A DNA stretch of 51,543 bases from contig JAIEQF010000015.1 of NCBI GenBank assembly GCA_019747895.1, positions 1 to 51,543 of the forward strand. The letters run 5' to 3'. This stretch comes from Chthoniobacterales bacterium (GTDB lineage Bacteria > Verrucomicrobiota > Verrucomicrobiia > Chthoniobacterales > UBA6821). Position 1 is the stretch's first letter, and every line of letters begins with the position of its first letter. The notes under the pieces are model-generated. The model was given only the letters and a program-made list of their open reading frames with translations. It was not told the DNA's origin and searched no databases. Shown piece by piece: positions 31,331 to 40,387 of this stretch. A program made the translations under genes and the position numbers.

Positions 31331-31882
31331 TTAGCTTTGCGTTTTCTTAGCAGTAAGTTTTTTCCGACGAGAGAGACGTTCGCGAGGTTCACGCTCGACT
31401 CCTTTTGGAGTACGGGCTGTCATCTCAACTTTAGCTGGGCGAAGCACCAGAGTGCCTCCTGCTTTTTCAAATTTCTCACGAGCAACAGCGCTAACTTTAT
31501 CGACCTCGAGGGTCAATGCCTTCGTGATTTCGCCACGAGCAAGAAGTTTGATTCCATCATTGCGTCCATTAACAAGCCCAGTTGAACGAAGCACAGCTTC
31601 ATCAATTTTAGCGCCTGCTTCAAAACGAGCATCGAGCGTGTCGAGGTTAATGACTCCAAAAATTGGCTTGAAGTTTGTGTTGTTAAAGCCTCTTTTAGGA
31701 AGACGTCGATTGAGTGGCATCTGGCCACCTTCAAATCCTAAGCGAACACTGCCACCGGATCGAGCTTTTTGTCCTTTGTGACCGCGACCGGAAGTTTTAC
31801 CATGGCCAGAGCTTTCACCGCAACCGAGACGCTTGCGACGATGCTTGGCACCAGGACGAGGAGAGAGTTGATGTAGTCTCAT
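31331..31882 (-). CDS. rplO: 50S ribosomal protein L15
   Basis: A 183-residue L15. MRLHQLSPRPGAKHRRKRLG, GCGESSGHGKTSGRGHKGQK and FEGGQMPLNRRLPKRGFNN are canonical. The basic C-terminal tail of about 25 residues is longer than in E. coli. rpmD (L30), normally between rpsE and rplO, is absent: only 8 bases separate rplO from rpsE. Confidence 0.97.
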   Translation of the reverse strand: MRLHQLSPRPGAKHRRKRLGCGESSGHGKTSGRGHKGQKARSGGSVRLGFEGGQMPLNRRLPKRGFNNTNFKPIFGVINLDTLDARFEAGAKIDEAVLRSTGLVNGRNDGIKLLARGEITKALTLEVDKVSAVAREKFEKAGGTLVLRPAKVEMTARTPKGVEREPRERLSRRKKLTAKKTQS

Positions 31883-31890
31883 AAAAATAT

Positions 31891-32436
31891 TTATACTGTG
31901 CGTTCTTTTTTCGTGATTGTCTTACCACGCATTCTGAAAATTTCTTCGCGAGAACGAAGCTGCTTGAGAGCATCTATCGTAGCATGAACAACGTTAGCAT
32001 GGTTATTAGATCCAAGTGACTTTGCTAAAACATCACGAACCCCAGCAGCTTCAATAACAGCACGAACACCACCGCCAGCGATCACTCCCGTACCAGGGGA
32101 AGCAGGGCGCAACAAGACACGACCGCCGCCATGTTCACCAATCACTTCGTGAGGTATGGTTGTTTCTCCAATAGAGACAGGAATCATTGACTTGCCAGCT
32201 GCATCGGAGGCTTTTCGAATAGCCTCGCTCACTTCGTTGGCTTTTCCAAAGCCAACGCCAACCTTGCCCTTCATATTGCCAGTGACAATGAGTGCGCTAA
32301 AACTAAAACGACGACCACCTTTGACAACCTTGGCACAACGATTGATGAAGACGACTTTTTCGACTGTTTCTTTGGGAGTCGGCGCTTCATTACTAGCGTC
32401 GCGACGAGAGTTACGTTTATTGGGTTTCTCGGACAT
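31891..32436 (-). CDS. rpsE: 30S ribosomal protein S5
   Basis: A 181-residue S5. [39 protein letters not shown] and [19 protein letters not shown] are diagnostic. A hydrophilic 25-residue N-terminal part precedes the double-stranded RNA-binding domain. The leader ends in AATTATT, without Shine-Dalgarno. Confidence 0.98.
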   Translation of the reverse strand: MSEKPNKRNSRRDASNEAPTPKETVEKVVFINRCAKVVKGGRRFSFSALIVTGNMKGKVGVGFGKANEVSEAIRKASDAAGKSMIPVSIGETTIPHEVIGEHGGGRVLLRPASPGTGVIAGGGVRAVIEAAGVRDVLAKSLGSNNHANVVHATIDALKQLRSREEIFRMRGKTITKKERTV

Positions 32437-32441
32437 AATAA

Positions 32442-32798
32442 TTAAAATTCAAATCCATTTTCACGAGCTGCATCAGCTAGCGCTTTGACTTTACCGTGAT
32501 AGTTAAAGCCGCCTCGATCAAAGACAACTTTTTTGACATTCTTTTTGAGGCCTCGCTCAGCGATAAGCTGACCGATTTTCGTAGAAGTTGCGACATTAGG
32601 ACGGATGTCTTCTTGTTTGCGAAATTCTTTTTCTGTTGTGTTGACGCTTGCTAGCGTTACGCCAGCCTGATCATCAATCACCTGAGCGGTGATGTGACGA
32701 CCGGAAAAGTGAATGGAAAGCCGAGGACGTTCAGCAGTTCCTGCAACTTTTTTACGAAGGCGGGTATGCCGCATTTTACGTGGTGAAGTGTGAGCCAT
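32442..32798 (-). CDS. rplR: 50S ribosomal protein L18
   Basis: A 118-residue L18, a 5S rRNA-binding protein. ATG 32798 ([20 protein letters not shown]) is preferred over 32810. [32 protein letters not shown] and the closing [20 protein letters not shown] with GF end are typical. It overlaps nothing and lies 5 bases before rpsE. Confidence 0.97.
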   Translation of the reverse strand: MAHTSPRKMRHTRLRKKVAGTAERPRLSIHFSGRHITAQVIDDQAGVTLASVNTTEKEFRKQEDIRPNVATSTKIGQLIAERGLKKNVKKVVFDRGGFNYHGKVKALADAARENGFEF

Positions 32799-32825
32799 AG
32801 TAAGAAACAAATAGATGAGCGAATA

Positions 32826-33365
32826 TTATTGAACAGTTTTTCCTTCCTTGCGACGCACTTGCTCGCCAGCGTAGCGAATTCCCTTGCCTTTATAGGGCTC
32901 TGGTGGGTAGTACGCGCGAATATCAGCAGCAACTTGTCCAACAAGATGTTTGTCGATTCCTTCAATACTGATTTTCGTGTTGTCAGTAACAGTAATTTTA
33001 ATACCTTCTGGAACGTCAAAAAGAATAGGATGAGAATAGCCGATGGAAAGATCCAATTGGTTTCCTTTGAGCGCTGCACGAAAACCGACACCTTGAATCT
33101 CCAGGTCACGACGGAATCCTTGATGAACTCCAGTAACCATATTGTTAATCAAAGCACGTGCCAAACCATGAAGAGCTCGGGTAGCCCGTTCTTCATTTTC
33201 GCGCTCCACGTGAAGGATTAGACCTTCAACATGAACTTTAATAGCTTTAGGAAGCTGCCAAGAAAGTTTTCCCTTGGGGCCTTCCACTACAATGGTTCCA
33301 TCAGCAGCCAAATCGATTTTGACTTTTTCTGGAAGAGTGACTGGAGTTTTTCCGATACGTGACAT
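32826..33365 (-). CDS. rplF: 50S ribosomal protein L6
   Basis: A 179-residue L6. ATG 33365 gives the conserved start MSRIGKTPVTLPEKVKI. GPKGKLSWQLP, GVGFRAALKGNQLDLSIGYS, and the C-terminal PPEPYKGKGIRYAGEQVRRK (23S rRNA contact) are present. Located between rpsH and rplR as usual. Confidence 0.98.
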   Translation of the reverse strand: MSRIGKTPVTLPEKVKIDLAADGTIVVEGPKGKLSWQLPKAIKVHVEGLILHVERENEERATRALHGLARALINNMVTGVHQGFRRDLEIQGVGFRAALKGNQLDLSIGYSHPILFDVPEGIKITVTDNTKISIEGIDKHLVGQVAADIRAYYPPEPYKGKGIRYAGEQVRRKEGKTVQ

Positions 33366-33384
33366 GAAAAGAGAAAGTTTAAAA

Positions 33385-33783
33385 TTACCAAACGTAGGCG
33401 AGAATTTCCCCGCCAATTTTTTGACGACGTGCTTCATGGCCGGTCATGACTCCCCGCGATGTGGAGAGAATTGCAATTCCCATACCACCAAGAACCCGAG
33501 GAATTTCTTCACTTCCAACATAACGACGAAGACCAGGACGACTGATACGGCGAAGGCCGACAATCGCAGAAGCTTTGCCTACATAGCGTAGAGCAACCTT
33601 CAGGCGTGGATGCGTTTCAGTGTTATCCAATTCGTAGTCGGTAATGTAGCCCTCTTTTTTTAAGATAGCAACAATATCGCTCTTTATTTTGGAATAAGGA
33701 ACAAAAAATTCTTTTTTATTAACTTGCATAGCATTGCGAATGCGCGTAAGCAAATCAGCAATAGGGTCAGTAAGAGCACTCAT
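33385..33783 (-). CDS. rpsH: 30S ribosomal protein S8
   Basis: A 132-residue S8. TDPIADLLTRIRNAMQVNKK, RPGLRRYVGSEEIPRVLGGM and the C-terminal GIAILSTSRGVMTGHEARRQ are diagnostic. It directly follows rplE; rpsN (S14), which lies between them in most bacteria, is missing, with only 26 non-coding bases. Confidence 0.98.
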   Translation of the reverse strand: MSALTDPIADLLTRIRNAMQVNKKEFFVPYSKIKSDIVAILKKEGYITDYELDNTETHPRLKVALRYVGKASAIVGLRRISRPGLRRYVGSEEIPRVLGGMGIAILSTSRGVMTGHEARRQKIGGEILAYVW

Positions 33784-33809
33784 GTTTCAGTTATCAGCGT
33801 TAGTCAGCG

Positions 33810-34415
33810 TTAAGCAGGTGCGACTTCTTCAGTCGCAGTGGAAGTTTCCGTTTGTTTCTTAGCATTACGACCTGTAAAAGGCATGCCGAGCTCCACAAGG
33901 AGATCTTTAGCCTCTTGATCATCACTAGTTGAAGTGACAATCGTGATATCAAAGCCAATGTTGCGTTTAATCTTATCGAGCTCCACTTCAGGGAAAATCG
34001 ATTGCTCTGAAACACCCAAGGTGTAGTTACCATTACCATCAAAAGCCTTTGCTGAGACGCCACGAAAATCTCTAATACGAGGAAGAGACATCTTTAGGAA
34101 ACGCTCTAAGAATTCATACATGATGCGGCCACGCAACGTCACTTTAGCGCCAATCGCTTGTCCCGCACGAAGCTTGAAATTCGAGATGCTCTTCTTCGCA
34201 ATTGTTTCAACAGGAGCTTGCCCTGTGATTAAAGCAAGTTCGTCCTTGGCAATTTCAAGTGCCTGCTTCACATCTTGAGCGGATGCAATCGATGTGTTAA
34301 TCACAACCTTCACCAATTTTGGAACTTGGTGTTTATTTTTATAGCCACGCTTTTTCTGAAGCGCTGGGACTACCCGGTTGTGGTAATCAGTAAAAAGTTC
34401 TGCTGCTTGTTGCAT
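33810..34415 (-). CDS. rplE: 50S ribosomal protein L5 with C-terminal tail
   Basis: A 201-residue L5, binding 5S rRNA. VPKLVKVVINTSIASAQDVK, GQAPVETIAKKSISNFKLR, LRGRIMYEFLERFLKMSLP, RIRDFRGVSAKAFDGNGNY and the late TSTSDDQEAKDLLVELGMPF are typical. About 20 extra Thr/Glu/Lys-rich residues extend past the usual end. Upstream of rpsH without rpsN between. Confidence 0.97.
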   Translation of the reverse strand: MQQAAELFTDYHNRVVPALQKKRGYKNKHQVPKLVKVVINTSIASAQDVKQALEIAKDELALITGQAPVETIAKKSISNFKLRAGQAIGAKVTLRGRIMYEFLERFLKMSLPRIRDFRGVSAKAFDGNGNYTLGVSEQSIFPEVELDKIKRNIGFDITIVTSTSDDQEAKDLLVELGMPFTGRNAKKQTETSTATEEVAPA

Positions 34416-34421
34416 AGTATC

Positions 34422-34766
34422 TTATTTTTCTTGATGAGAAGGCGCTTCTTTTTTAGTCCGCGTCTTCTTTTTCGGCGTTTCTCCTGTTTCAGCGTTAACT
34501 TTTTTAGTGCTCTTTTTCGAAGAGCTCTTTGCTGCTACAGCTTCCATTAATTTAACATTAGAAATATGAATCGGTCCTTCCTTTTCAATAATTTCTCCCT
34601 GAGGGCGATCTTGAGAACGACCAAGATGTTTCTTGATCATGCGAACACCCTCAATAAAAATCTGATCTTTTTCGCGAAGAACGCGAAGGATCTTGCCTTG
34701 AGCACCGCGATGGTTCCCGGCTATCACCTTAACGATATCGCCTGTGTTTACGTGAGTCTTAATCAT
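34422..34766 (-). CDS. rplX: 50S ribosomal protein L24 with basic tail
   Basis: A 114-residue L24. ATG 34766 ([20 protein letters not shown]) starts the KOW motif; [20 protein letters not shown] and [20 protein letters not shown] follow. The last 35 residues form a Lys/Thr/Ser-rich tail not found in short L24 proteins. Confidence 0.96.
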   Translation of the reverse strand: MIKTHVNTGDIVKVIAGNHRGAQGKILRVLREKDQIFIEGVRMIKKHLGRSQDRPQGEIIEKEGPIHISNVKLMEAVAAKSSSKKSTKKVNAETGETPKKKTRTKKEAPSHQEK

Positions 34767-34787
34767 AGTGGAAAAATACGGCAAAAA

Positions 34788-35153
34788 TTATAGAACCTCT
34801 GGAGCGAGGGAAACGATTTTCATGAAGTTTTTCTCACGCAATTCGCGTGAGACAGGACCAAAGATGCGTGTCCCACGAGGGTTTTTATCCTTATCGATAA
34901 TCACAATCGCATTCGCATCAAAACGAAGGTAAGAGCCATCAGGGCGGCGGACAGGGTGGCGGGTACGAACTATTACAGCGCGAACAACTTCTCCTTTTTT
35001 GACAGTACCACCGGTAGTTGCCTCTTTAACGTTAGCGGTAATAATATCACCAACGTGAGCACAGAGAGTTTTCTTTCCGATAACACCAATCATGGTGGCC
35101 ATGCGGGCACCAGTATTATCGGCAACTTTGAGACGGGAACGTATGTAAATCAT
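34788..35153 (-). CDS. rplN: 50S ribosomal protein L14
   Basis: A 121-residue L14. ATG 35153 ([20 protein letters not shown]) is used; the extra upstream codons are leader. [40 protein letters not shown] and [20 protein letters not shown] are canonical. Confidence 0.98.
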   Translation of the reverse strand: MIYIRSRLKVADNTGARMATMIGVIGKKTLCAHVGDIITANVKEATTGGTVKKGEVVRAVIVRTRHPVRRPDGSYLRFDANAIVIIDKDKNPRGTRIFGPVSRELREKNFMKIVSLAPEVL

Positions 35154-35172
35154 GATCGTGGAAACGTAAAAA

Positions 35173-35457
35173 TTAATGCTGAGCAACTTGTTTAATGATC
35201 TCGATGAGACGCCAACGTTTGAGCTTGCTCAAAGGTCTTGTCTCCATGATGGCAACACGATCACCAACCTTGGCTTCATTGTTTTCATCATGAACATGAA
35301 ATTTTTTCACTTGCTTGATAATTTTTCCAAAACGAGGATGCGGCACACGGGTCACTGTTTTTACAATGACGGTCTTATCCATCTTGGTAGAAATGACTTC
35401 ACCGGAGCGAGTCTTGCGCTGGCTGCGCTCTTGAGTTGTGTTAGCGGAAGCGTTCAT
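35173..35457 (-). CDS. rpsQ: 30S ribosomal protein S17
   Basis: A 94-residue S17. About 15 hydrophilic residues precede the core [40 protein letters not shown] and [20 protein letters not shown] are diagnostic. It lies 8 bases after rpmC. This is the one gene of the array with a purine (G) immediately before ATG. Confidence 0.97.
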   Translation of the reverse strand: MNASANTTQERSQRKTRSGEVISTKMDKTVIVKTVTRVPHPRFGKIIKQVKKFHVHDENNEAKVGDRVAIMETRPLSKLKRWRLIEIIKQVAQH

Positions 35458-35465
35458 CAGTAAAT

Positions 35466-35660
35466 CTATTTCTGGGTTGTCTTTTGAGTCAGGATGGTTT
35501 GGAGACGAGCGATCTGACGACGCGCTACTCGCACTAAATGCGACTTCTCCAATTGTCCAGCTTGTTGCTGGAGACGATAATGAAAAATCTCCTGACGCAA
35601 TTCTTTTGTTTTTGCGGCAAGTTCTTTAGGAGTTAATTCTTTAATTTCAGTGATAGTCAT
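35466..35660 (-). CDS. rpmC: 50S ribosomal protein L29
   Basis: A 64-residue L29, a two-helix protein by the exit tunnel. [40 protein letters not shown] and [14 protein letters not shown] fit the family. Located between rplP and rpsQ. Confidence 0.97.
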   Translation of the reverse strand: MTITEIKELTPKELAAKTKELRQEIFHYRLQQQAGQLEKSHLVRVARRQIARLQTILTQKTTQK

Positions 35661-35671
35661 AGGTCAATCAA

Positions 35672-36109
35672 TTATGCTGCAGCAGAAGAAGCGGCTGCGT
35701 GGTGACGTGTTACAAACTTTGTACGAATCGGAAGTTTGTTGGCAGCAAGCCGCAAGGACTCTCTGGCCACAGATTCAGGAACACCATCTAATTCAAAAAG
35801 AATGTTGCCAGGACGCACGGTAGCAACCCAATATTCAGGTTGACCCTTACCTTTACCCATTCGGGTTTCTGGAGGACGAGCTGTTACCGATTTATCAGGG
35901 AAGATACGGATCCAAAGCTTGCCTTTCCGTTTCATGTTACGAGTTAATGCAACACGAGCGGCCTCGATCTGAGTGTTGGTGATCCAAGCACGATCGAGAG
36001 TTTGCAATCCAAACTCACCGAAATCGATCTTCAAATTGCGAGAAGCAATGCCCTTGCGGCTTCCGCGCTGGGTCTTACGGTACTTAACTCTTTTTGGTAA
36101 TAAAGGCAT
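35672..36109 (-). CDS. rplP: 50S ribosomal protein L16
   Basis: A 145-residue L16, which organises the tRNA A-site region. [60 protein letters not shown] and [20 protein letters not shown] are canonical. A short Ala-rich end closes it. Confidence 0.98.
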   Translation of the reverse strand: MPLLPKRVKYRKTQRGSRKGIASRNLKIDFGEFGLQTLDRAWITNTQIEAARVALTRNMKRKGKLWIRIFPDKSVTARPPETRMGKGKGQPEYWVATVRPGNILFELDGVPESVARESLRLAANKLPIRTKFVTRHHAAASSAAA

Positions 36110-36146
36110 AACTTAATTTAAAGGTAAACTTGATTTAAAATTTGAC

Positions 36147-36809
36147 TTAGGCGGCATTAGGTGCCGCTTGACGTGCATCGGTAGGTTCTGATTTTTTGCA
36201 AATCCAGCATTTGATTCCGATTTTGCCAGCCATAGTGTCAGCTTCTGCAAACCCGTAATCGATGTTTTTGCGAAGAGTGTGTAGTGGAATTGTTCCAGCT
36301 CGCACAATTTCTGTACGAGCAATTTCACTACCTCCTAAACGACCAGAAGCACGAATCTTGATACCTTCTGCACCGAGATCCATGGCGAGCTGCATTGCCT
36401 TCTTCATAGCACGACGAAATCCAATACGACGTTCTAACTGATTGGCGACGCTTTCTGCTACGAGTGTAGCATCCAGCTCAGGTTGCTTTACCTCGACGAT
36501 GTCAACCTTAGCTTGTTTACCACCGGCAAGTAAAGAAATTTCTTGTGTCATGTTCTCGATCTCAGAACCTTTCCGTCCAATGACGATACCGGGACGAGCC
36601 GTAACAATCGTTACACGAACGCTGTTCCAAGCGCGCTCAATGATGATGCGAGAGACAGCAGCTGACTTTAATTTTTTCTTTAGCGTCGTCCGAATCCTGG
36701 TATCAGCATGAAGAAATTCTGCGAATTCTTTTTCAGAGGCATACCAACGCGAGCCCCAATCACGAGTGAGTGGAAGTCGGAATCCGATGGGGTTGACTTT
36801 TTGTCCCAT
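36147..36809 (-). CDS. rpsC: 30S ribosomal protein S3
   Basis: A 220-residue S3. MGQKVNPIGFRLPLTRDWGS, the KH domain with VTIVTARPGIVIGRKGSEIE, and the C-terminal GAEGIKIRASGRLGGSEIAR and GTIPLHTLRKNIDYGFAEAD are present. The C terminus carries a short WICKKSEPTDARQ extension. 43 bases separate it from rplV, containing AAGTTAAAA/AAGTTGAG words. Confidence 0.98.
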   Translation of the reverse strand: MGQKVNPIGFRLPLTRDWGSRWYASEKEFAEFLHADTRIRTTLKKKLKSAAVSRIIIERAWNSVRVTIVTARPGIVIGRKGSEIENMTQEISLLAGGKQAKVDIVEVKQPELDATLVAESVANQLERRIGFRRAMKKAMQLAMDLGAEGIKIRASGRLGGSEIARTEIVRAGTIPLHTLRKNIDYGFAEADTMAGKIGIKCWICKKSEPTDARQAAPNAA

Positions 36810-36852
36810 AATTTGAAAAGTTAAAAGGTTGAGAAGTTAAAAAATTGAAATG

Positions 36853-37326
36853 TTACTCGGCTACTGGCTCAGAAGTTATCCCTGGAGCTGTTTCAGCTGT
36901 TTCTGTTTTTTTGGAAGAAGCTTTCTTTTTCGTTTTAGGAGCAGTTTTTTTCTTGCCCTTGGAATCGTCACGATCAGCGCGACGTACGATAGGAACCTCG
37001 TCCGTTAACACAATGCGAATATGGCTCGTGCGTTTGCGGATCGGGCTAGCACTACCACGTGCTCTAGCCATAATCCGATTGAGTGTCGGAGCTTCTCCGA
37101 TGACTGCTTCTTTAATAACAAGAACTTCAGGACGAATATTGTTGTTTTGCTCAGCATTAGCAATAGCGCTCTTGAGCGTCTTGGCAATAAGCGGAGCGGC
37201 TTTTTTGGGAATGAATTTCAGCTTAGCAAGCGCCTCCACAGCAGGAAGACCTTGGATCTCTCGTGTGACTTCACGAGCCTTAAAAGGAGAAATTTTAGCG
37301 TAACGATAAATGGAGAGGACTTGCAT
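36853..37326 (-). CDS. rplV: 50S ribosomal protein L22 with basic tail
   Basis: A 157-residue L22 whose beta hairpin lines the exit tunnel. YRYAKISPFKAREVTREIQG, FIPKKAAPLIAKTLKSAIAN and ARARGSASPIRKRTSHIRIV match the family. About 45 residues of Lys/Thr/Glu-rich tail follow the core. Confidence 0.96.
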   Translation of the reverse strand: MQVLSIYRYAKISPFKAREVTREIQGLPAVEALAKLKFIPKKAAPLIAKTLKSAIANAEQNNNIRPEVLVIKEAVIGEAPTLNRIMARARGSASPIRKRTSHIRIVLTDEVPIVRRADRDDSKGKKKTAPKTKKKASSKKTETAETAPGITSEPVAE

Positions 37327-37335
37327 GTTACAAAA

Positions 37336-37614
37336 TTACTTAGTGACTTTTGCCGTGTGTGAACCGTGTTTCTTAAAGACACGGGTTGGAGAAAATTCCC
37401 CTAATTTATGACCAACCATGTTTTCTGTAACGAAAACAGGAATGAAAGAACGTCCGTTGTGAACGTTGAAAGTGTGCCCAACAAAGTCAGGGGTGATTGT
37501 GGAGCGACGAGACCAAGTTTTGATTGGTTTCTTGAGATTCGTCTCATTAAGCTTATCGATTTTCTCGAGAAGCTTCCATTCAACGAAAGGACCTTTTTTT
37601 AGTGAACGAGCCAT
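37336..37614 (-). CDS. rpsS: 30S ribosomal protein S19
   Basis: A 92-residue S19. [60 protein letters not shown] and [15 protein letters not shown] are canonical. It follows rplB by 6 bases. Confidence 0.98.
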   Translation of the reverse strand: MARSLKKGPFVEWKLLEKIDKLNETNLKKPIKTWSRRSTITPDFVGHTFNVHNGRSFIPVFVTENMVGHKLGEFSPTRVFKKHGSHTAKVTK

Positions 37615-37620
37615 AGGAAA

Positions 37621-38460
37621 TTATTTCTTTTTACGACGTTGAACAATGAATTTATCAGAAGCTTTGCGCTTTTGACGGGTTTTAAATCCTTTAGAAAGCT
37701 GACCCCACGGACTCATCGGATGATGACGTCCGCCGCCACCTTTGCTCTTTCCTTGTCCACCACCCATCGGGTGATCAACAGGGTTCATCGCCATACCACG
37801 TGTTTGTGGGCGAACTCCGAGCCAACGGCTACGACCAGCTTTACCACTAGAAACGTTCATGTGCTCGACATTGCCAACTTGGCCAATCGTCGCATAGCAC
37901 TCTTCGTTAATCTTGCGCAATTCTCCAGAAGCCATCTTTACAAGAGCATAACCAGCTTCACGGTTGCTAAGAACAGCCTGGGAACCAGCACTGCGAACGA
38001 TTTGTCCTCCACGACCTGGGGTCAGTTCAATATTATGGAGCGACGAACCAAGAGGAATACTCTTCAGAGGAAGGGCATTGCCCAAAGAAGGATCAACTTG
38101 TGCTCCTGCAGCAACTTTCGTTCCAACAGTAATCCCTGCAGGTGCTATGATATAAGCCTTTTCTCCATCTGGATATTGAAGAAGACAGATACGCGCACTG
38201 CGGTTTGGATCATATTCGATCGCGATAACTTCAGCTGCTACATCACGACGAGAGCGCTTGAAATCAATGATCCGATACCGTTTTTTGTGGCCACCACCAC
38301 GATGACGTGATGTCTTGCGTCCACGGTTATTTCGGCCACCGGTGCGGGGCTTAATTTCAGTCAGCGATTTTTCAGGCGTGCTCTTCGTTATTTCTTCAAA
38401 CGAAGGAAGCGCCATGAAACGCTGTGAAGGAGTGAGAGGTCTAAAAGTCTTAAGGGCCAT
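37621..38460 (-). CDS. rplB: 50S ribosomal protein L2
   Basis: A 279-residue L2, needed for subunit joining and peptidyl transfer. [40 protein letters not shown], and the conserved C-terminal [20 protein letters not shown] with the key His in HPMGGG are present. The N-terminal part before the core is close to standard length. Confidence 0.98.
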   Translation of the reverse strand: MALKTFRPLTPSQRFMALPSFEEITKSTPEKSLTEIKPRTGGRNNRGRKTSRHRGGGHKKRYRIIDFKRSRRDVAAEVIAIEYDPNRSARICLLQYPDGEKAYIIAPAGITVGTKVAAGAQVDPSLGNALPLKSIPLGSSLHNIELTPGRGGQIVRSAGSQAVLSNREAGYALVKMASGELRKINEECYATIGQVGNVEHMNVSSGKAGRSRWLGVRPQTRGMAMNPVDHPMGGGQGKSKGGGGRHHPMSPWGQLSKGFKTRQKRKASDKFIVQRRKKK

Positions 38461-38474
38461 ACGAAAAGATTAGG

Positions 38475-38759
38475 TTACGCAATATCAATTTTATCACCAG
38501 GAGCTAGGCTCACAATGGCTTTTTTCCAGTGAGCACGGCGGCCAAAGTCAGCGCGACGCTCTCTTTTTTTCTTACCAGCATATTGCATCGTGCGTACCGA
38601 CAAAACACGTTTTTTAAAAAGTTGTTCAACAGCTTTTTTAATTTCGATCTTGTTAGCAGCGGGATCAACACGAAAAACATATTGATTTAGCTTTTCGGAA
38701 ATCAAGCTAGCTTTTTCACTAATGTGAACTTTACGAACGATGTGAGTGGCTTCCTTCAT
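38475..38759 (-). CDS. rplW: 50S ribosomal protein L23
   Basis: A 94-residue L23, docking site for trigger factor at the tunnel exit. VHISEKASLISEKLNQYVFR, ANKIEIKKAVEQLFKKRVLS and the basic GKKKRERRADFGRRAHWKKA loop are typical. Its ATG overlaps the rplD stop by 4 bases, implying coupling. Confidence 0.97.
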   Translation of the reverse strand: MKEATHIVRKVHISEKASLISEKLNQYVFRVDPAANKIEIKKAVEQLFKKRVLSVRTMQYAGKKKRERRADFGRRAHWKKAIVSLAPGDKIDIA

Positions 38760-39370
38760 GATGAGAGGCGTTGTCCAAGAGCCGAGAGAGCCTCTTGAGT
38801 GATGATAATTTTATCGAAAGCGAGGAGGTTTTCGGTGTTCACTTCAGCAGCACTCATAAGGAGTGTACGCTGAACATTGCGAGCACTGAGAAAAGTATTT
38901 TTTGAGAAAGTTGGAGCAATCACCAGTGTGCTTTTCGCACCACCAGTAAGCTTGGCCAAGAGTTCTACAAATTGTTTGGTATTAATCTCTGCAACTTCAA
39001 AAGAAGGAACAGCAAACACGTCGTCAGCAAGCACACGGGCACTGAAAGCCTTGCGGAAAGCAAGTTTCTTCACACTCTTTGTGGTGTTCTTTGCATAAGA
39101 GCGAGGATGAGGTCCATGAGAGACACCTCCTCCAACCCAAACAGGAGAGCTAGCATAACCAGCACGAGCACGACCTGTTCCTTTTTGCTTCCATGGCTTC
39201 TTACCAGAAAGATTAACAGTTGCTTTTGTTTTGACACAAGCAGTTCCACTGCGGCGGTTAGCTCTCATGGCGACTACGACATCATGAACGGCTTGCGTTC
39301 CCTTGCCGCTTTCGATGAGTTCAATGCTAGCTTTCTTGGCCAGCTCTAAAGTTAATAATTGTGCTTTCAT
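38756..39370 (-). CDS. rplD: 50S ribosomal protein L4
   Basis: A 204-residue L4. VVVAMRANRRSGTACVKTKA, KKPWKQKGTGRARAGYASSP and WVGGGVSHGPHPRSYAKNTT carry the extended tunnel loop. VKKLAFRKAFSARV and the C-terminal NVQRTLLMSAAEVNTENLLA follow the family. Confidence 0.97.
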   Translation of the reverse strand: MKAQLLTLELAKKASIELIESGKGTQAVHDVVVAMRANRRSGTACVKTKATVNLSGKKPWKQKGTGRARAGYASSPVWVGGGVSHGPHPRSYAKNTTKSVKKLAFRKAFSARVLADDVFAVPSFEVAEINTKQFVELLAKLTGGAKSTLVIAPTFSKNTFLSARNVQRTLLMSAAEVNTENLLAFDKIIITQEALSALGQRLSS

Positions 39371-39392
39371 GTTCTATCGTTGAGCGCTGAGG

Positions 39393-40043
39393 TTAAGCTC
39401 CTTTTTTTGGGGCCGCTTTTTTCTTAGCCGGACGCACCATGACGTAAGTTCCCTTTGCGCCAGGGACAGCACCACTAATGAGGATGACGCCATCTGCTTC
39501 GCGCACTTGAACAATTTCAAGATTCTGTGTTGTGATTCGTGTGTGACCCATGTGACCAGGCATACCCATATTTTTCCAAACACGACCTGGAGTTAGACGG
39601 TTTCCGATAGCACCGTTACGACGATGCATCATCGATCCGTGAGTCTCTGGCTGACCAGCAAATTTAAAGCGACGAACGACACCTTGAAAACCTTTACCCT
39701 TGGAAGTGGCGATGACGTCAACAAACTGGCCGTCTTGAAAATTATTCAATGCCCAAGCCCCGAGTTCAGGAGCTACCGCTCCTTCCTCAAGACGAAACTC
39801 ACGTTGAAAACGTTTTGGAGCCGATCCTGCTTTCTTAAAATGACCAAGTTGAGCTTTTGTAGAGCGATGTTCTTTCTGGACATCATATCCGAGTTGAACA
39901 GCATCATACCCATCTTTGGCCTTATTTTTGACCTGCAAAACATGGTTATCGCGAACATCCACTACCGTGACTGCGCGGACAACACCCTTCGCGTCATAAA
40001 CGCGAGTCATGCCAATTTTTTTTCCGAGAATTCCGAGTGCCAT
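39393..40043 (-). CDS. rplC: 50S ribosomal protein L3
   Basis: A 216-residue L3. MALGILGKKIGMTRVYDAKG starts the protein; GKGFQGVVRRFKFAGQPETH and MHRRNGAIGNRLTPGRVWKN, with the MPGHMGH motif carrying the usually methylated Gln region changed to a His-rich form, are visible. The short basic tail is AKKKAAPKKGA. Confidence 0.97.
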   Translation of the reverse strand: MALGILGKKIGMTRVYDAKGVVRAVTVVDVRDNHVLQVKNKAKDGYDAVQLGYDVQKEHRSTKAQLGHFKKAGSAPKRFQREFRLEEGAVAPELGAWALNNFQDGQFVDVIATSKGKGFQGVVRRFKFAGQPETHGSMMHRRNGAIGNRLTPGRVWKNMGMPGHMGHTRITTQNLEIVQVREADGVILISGAVPGAKGTYVMVRPAKKKAAPKKGA

Positions 40044-40057
40044 AACAAATAGAATAT

Positions 40058-40369
40058 TTAGATTTTAATAGAGATGTCGACTCCTGCAGGAAGATTGAGC
40101 TTCCGAAGTTCATCAACGGTCTTCGCTGTTGGCTCAACAATATCGAGCAAGCGTTTGTGAGTTCTGATTTCAAATTGATCCATCGACTTTTTGTCAACGT
40201 GCGGAGAACGATTCACCGTAAATTTTTCAATGTGTGTAGGGAGGGGGATTGGTCCAAGAACTTTAGATCCAGTACGCTTCGCTGTCTCTACAATTTCCAA
40301 TGCGGAAATATCAAGAAGGCGAAAATCAAAACCTTTAAGTCGAATGCGAATACGATGTCCAGCAGCCAT
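40058..40369 (-). CDS. rpsJ: 30S ribosomal protein S10
   Basis: A 103-residue S10 (NusE). [40 protein letters not shown] and [20 protein letters not shown] are canonical, with the C-terminal [11 protein letters not shown]. It directly follows fusA (18 bases); tuf, often between fusA and rpsJ, is not here. Confidence 0.98.
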   Translation of the reverse strand: MAAGHRIRIRLKGFDFRLLDISALEIVETAKRTGSKVLGPIPLPTHIEKFTVNRSPHVDKKSMDQFEIRTHKRLLDIVEPTAKTVDELRKLNLPAGVDISIKI

Positions 40370-40387
40370 AGTAAATGATAATTAAGA

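Noticed and set aside
36442-36711. Antisense ORFs across the ribosomal array (many of 60-140 codons)
   Set aside because: All lie opposite strongly conserved ribosomal genes and have no conserved features.
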